From an uncultured Polyangiaceae bacterium (GTDB lineage Bacteria > Myxococcota_A > Polyangia > Polyangiales > Houyiibacteriaceae): 7,310 bases of DNA. Where the stretch lies: the NCBI GenBank assembly GCA_947258625.1, contig CAMYJN010000108.1, positions 1-7,310 of the forward strand, given 5' to 3'. Of the stretch, positions 5,001 to 7,310 are shown in pieces (position 1 is the first letter of the stretch; each line of letters starts with the position of its first letter). The notes beneath the pieces were generated by a model. That model searched no databases. It was not told where the DNA came from and saw nothing but the letters and a program-made list of their open reading frames with translations. A program made the position numbers and the translations under genes.

Positions 5001-6761
5001 ATGCTCCTCGAGCGCTACCTCGAATCCCTAGGCTCTCGGGCCATCGCAGAGGCGCTCGACCTCGATGGCCCCCGGCCCGCGCTGATTCGGCCTACCCAGG
5101 ATGCCAAGTTCGGCGACTTTCAGATCAATGGCGCGATGCCGCTTGCAAAAGAGCTGAAGAAACCCCCCCGAGAGCTCGCTCAACCGATTGCAGAGGCCTT
5201 GGCAGGCATCGATGCCATCGAGAAAGCCGAAGTCGCCGGGCCTGGTTTCGTCAACATCCACCTCGCGCCCGCGTGGATCGCCTTGAAGCTCACCGATGCG
5301 CTTCGTGATGGCGAGAGAGACGGGGTGCCGGCGGTCGAGGACGTCTCAAAAATCGTCGTCGACTTCTCGAGCCCGAACATCGCCAAGCAGATGCACGTAG
5401 GGCACTTGCGCTCGACGATCATCGGCGGCGCGATCGCGCGCATTCTATCGTTCATGGGTCACAAGGTCATTCGAGACAATCACATCGGAGACTGGGGGAC
5501 GCAGTTTGGGCTGTTGATCGTGGGAATGCGTGAATGGGGAGACGAAACTGCCCTGCAGTCGGACCCGATCGCGGAGCTCGAGCGCGTGTACAAGCTCGCG
5601 TCCGAACGGGCCGGTAAGGACGAGGACTTTGCCGGGCGCGCACGCGTCGAGCTGGCGAAGCTGCAAAGTGGCGACGAGCGAAACCTCGCGCTCTGGAAGC
5701 ATTTCGTGGAGGTGAGCCGAGTCTCTCTCGACGCGTTGTACGCCGAGCTCGATGTCTCCTTTGACCTTTGGCTAGGCGAAAGCGCGTACCACGATGCGCT
5801 TCCCGGCATCGTCGACGACCTTCTCGAGCGAGGTATCGCGCGCGAGGATGACGGTGCGGTGTGCATCTTTTGGGGAGAGACCGACGGTGCACCGAAATCG
5901 CTTCGCAAGCAAAAGACGCCGTTCATCATCCGAAAGAAGGACGGCGCGTTTCTCTATTCGACGACCGATATCGCCACGGTGCAGCACCGGAAGCGCCAAC
6001 TCCACGCCGACCGCGCGCTCTATGTCGTCGACAATCGCCAGTCACTGCACTTTCAACAGCTCTTTGCGGTGATGAGCTTGCTGGACACCGACATGGAGCT
6101 CGAACACATCGGCTTCGGCACGGTGCTCGGCAAAGATGGCAAGCCCTTGCGAACGCGCGACGTCAGCGGTGAAGTAATCACACTCGCATCCCTCCTAGAA
6201 GAGGCCAAGGAGCGTGCGCGACAACGAATCGACGAAGGGATCGCGGAGGGGCGACTGCGGGTCCAGCCCGAGGAAATCGACGAGGTCTCACGGCAGGTCG
6301 GTATCGGCGCGGTGAAGTACGCCGACCTTCGGCAGAACCGACTCAGCGATTATCAGTTCGACTGGGACAAGATGATCTCGTTCCAAGGCAACGCCGGCCC
6401 CTATCTGCAATATGCCTACGCGCGCTGCTCGTCGATCTTCGCGAAGGGCGGGCTCGACATGGATGCGATTTCGCTAAGCGCGACCATCACGCTCGATGCG
6501 CCGGCCGAGCAAACCCTGGGCAAGCAATTGCTGCGCTTTGCCGACGTCGTGTACCAGGCAGGCGCAACCAGCCAGCCCCATCTGATTTGCGAGCACATTT
6601 ACGAGCTGGCGCGCGCGTTCAACGGTTTCTACGCAGCGTGCCCCGTGCTTGATGCGGACGGCCCGACTCGACAAAGCCGGCTTGGCTTGACCGCATTGAC
6701 CGCCCGGCAGATCCGCCGCGGGCTCGGTCTCGTCGGAATCGGCGTCGTCGATCGCATGTAG
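5001..6761 (+). CDS. argS: Arginyl-tRNA synthetase
   Basis: A class I aminoacyl-tRNA synthetase charging tRNA-Arg with arginine in the cytoplasm; like its family it needs bound tRNA to activate the amino acid. At 586 residues it is full length. The N-terminal additional domain spans about 1-110 (KFGDFQINGAMPLAKEL at 36-52). The nucleotide-binding HIGH signature appears as HVGHLRST (132-139) after FSSPNIAKQM. GDWGTQFG is at 163-170. The degenerate KMSKS-equivalent lies in GTVLGKDGKPLRTR (373-386). The anticodon-binding region begins with GNAGPYLQYAYAR (463-475) and runs to a typical C-terminus (GLTALTARQIRRGLGLVGIGVVDRM). The ATG at 5001 gives the expected N-terminus but has no clear Shine-Dalgarno sequence, which contrasts with the strong unused-looking one at 4752. 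It is divergent from the acyl-CoA dehydrogenase, with the structured region between. Confidence 0.98.
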   Translation: MLLERYLESLGSRAIAEALDLDGPRPALIRPTQDAKFGDFQINGAMPLAKELKKPPRELAQPIAEALAGIDAIEKAEVAGPGFVNIHLAPAWIALKLTDALRDGERDGVPAVEDVSKIVVDFSSPNIAKQMHVGHLRSTIIGGAIARILSFMGHKVIRDNHIGDWGTQFGLLIVGMREWGDETALQSDPIAELERVYKLASERAGKDEDFAGRARVELAKLQSGDERNLALWKHFVEVSRVSLDALYAELDVSFDLWLGESAYHDALPGIVDDLLERGIAREDDGAVCIFWGETDGAPKSLRKQKTPFIIRKKDGAFLYSTTDIATVQHRKRQLHADRALYVVDNRQSLHFQQLFAVMSLLDTDMELEHIGFGTVLGKDGKPLRTRDVSGEVITLASLLEEAKERARQRIDEGIAEGRLRVQPEEIDEVSRQVGIGAVKYADLRQNRLSDYQFDWDKMISFQGNAGPYLQYAYARCSSIFAKGGLDMDAISLSATITLDAPAEQTLGKQLLRFADVVYQAGATSQPHLICEHIYELARAFNGFYAACPVLDADGPTRQSRLGLTALTARQIRRGLGLVGIGVVDRM

Positions 6762-6817
6762 CGAAATCAGGCTATTTCCCGTCGTCGCAGCGCGAGTGTG
6801 CTATGCGAAGTCCGCAA

Positions 6818-7310
6818 ATGAAGGGCCGCGTCGTTCGAACATCCCATGAGAGTCTCTGTCTGCGCGACAATCCGCTCGGAGACCCCTACGAGCGGGACCT
6901 GTACGTCTATTTGCCGCCGCAGTACGACGGCACGCACCGATTCCCGGTGGTGATGATGCTCGCCGGCTTCGGCTCGACCAATCATTCGATCGCGGGCTGG
7001 AGCCCCTGGAAGCCAAACAGCATCGAGCTCTTCGACCGGCTCATCGTCGAAGGGGCGTGCACACCGGCAATCCTCGTGCTTCCGGACTGCTTCAACCGAT
7101 GGGGCGGCTCGCAGTTCATCGATTCAGAGGGGACCGGGCGCTACCAGACGTATCTCGCCGAAGAGGTCTTTCCTTTCATCGACGCGGAGTTCCGAACGAT
7201 TCCGGACCGTGAGGCGCGCGCCGTCGTGGGGCGCTCCTCGGGCGGCTTCGGTGCGCTGCGTCTCGGGATGGACCGGCCCGAGCTCGTGTCCGTGATCGCG
7301 AGTCACGCGG
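6818..7310 (+). CDS. Alpha/beta-hydrolase fold esterase, esterase-D/enterochelin-esterase-like (N-terminal fragment)
   Basis: The 164 codons present encode the front half of a serine hydrolase of the putative-esterase type. They contain a first strand leading into LYVYLPPQYD (28-37), the oxyanion-region strand FPVVMMLAGFGS (42-53), and AILVLPDCFNRWGGSQF (84-100). EEVFPFIDAEFR (115-126) is the usual element before the nucleophile elbow. The elbow GRSSGG (138-143) fits G-x-S-x-G with Ser140 as nucleophile. The frame continues off the window, so the catalytic Asp and His are not seen. No signal peptide is apparent at the start. The ATG at 6818 is chosen; an in-frame ATG at 6803 adds five residues and neither has a strong ribosome-binding site. 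It lies 56 bp after argS on the same strand with no clear terminator between, so read-through is possible. Substrate unknown. Confidence 0.9.
   Translation, partial: MKGRVVRTSHESLCLRDNPLGDPYERDLYVYLPPQYDGTHRFPVVMMLAGFGSTNHSIAGWSPWKPNSIELFDRLIVEGACTPAILVLPDCFNRWGGSQFIDSEGTGRYQTYLAEEVFPFIDAEFRTIPDREARAVVGRSSGGFGALRLGMDRPELVSVIASHA

Noticed and set aside
6763..6778. GAAAT/ATTTC hairpin after argS as a terminator
   Set aside because: A five-pair, mostly A-T stem without a following T-run would not terminate transcription reliably.

Overview
The window is GC-rich and densely coded. It looks like chromosomal housekeeping DNA from a high-GC bacterium. The gene families present (SecA, Fur, a ~600-residue acyl-CoA dehydrogenase of the DmdC/AidB-related type, ArgS, an esterase-D-like hydrolase), together with many GTG/TTG starts, would fit a myxobacterium-like (Myxococcota/deltaproteobacterial) genome. 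That placement is an inference from style, not a proven assignment. No mobile element, tRNA, rRNA or CRISPR array was seen.

Layout. 1-448 (-) is the N-terminal 149 codons of secA, cut by the window edge, with a GTG start. 491-1978 (-) is a three-helix membrane protein with a large extracytoplasmic part that begins with a macroglobulin (MG2)-like region. It lies 42 bp upstream of secA on the same strand. 2034-2492 (+) is a complete fur, divergent from the membrane protein across a very short intergenic segment. 2521-4362 (-) is a complete acyl-CoA dehydrogenase, convergent with fur. Its start is best placed at a GTG with a strong Shine-Dalgarno sequence. 5001-6761 (+) is a complete argS. 6818-7310 (+) is the first 164 codons of an alpha/beta-hydrolase esterase that runs off the window.

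The one long stretch without a convincing gene is 4363-5000, between the divergent acyl-CoA dehydrogenase and argS. It is rich in structure. It holds repeated ACGTGA half-sites near the dehydrogenase promoter and a GNRA-capped hairpin. It also holds a 35-bp near-perfect inverted repeat (4775-4809 / 4928-4962) enclosing further hairpins. A consensus ribosome-binding site followed by a 12-codon reading frame overlaps the left arm of this repeat. This is the most unusual part of the window: it could be a structured leader of argS, a small structured RNA, an invertible segment or the remnant of a small inverted-repeat element.

The genes do not form one pathway. secA (protein export), argS (tRNA charging) and fur (metal-responsive regulation) are core functions. 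The dehydrogenase points to fatty-acid or related acyl-CoA oxidation. The membrane protein and esterase have no assignable pathway here.
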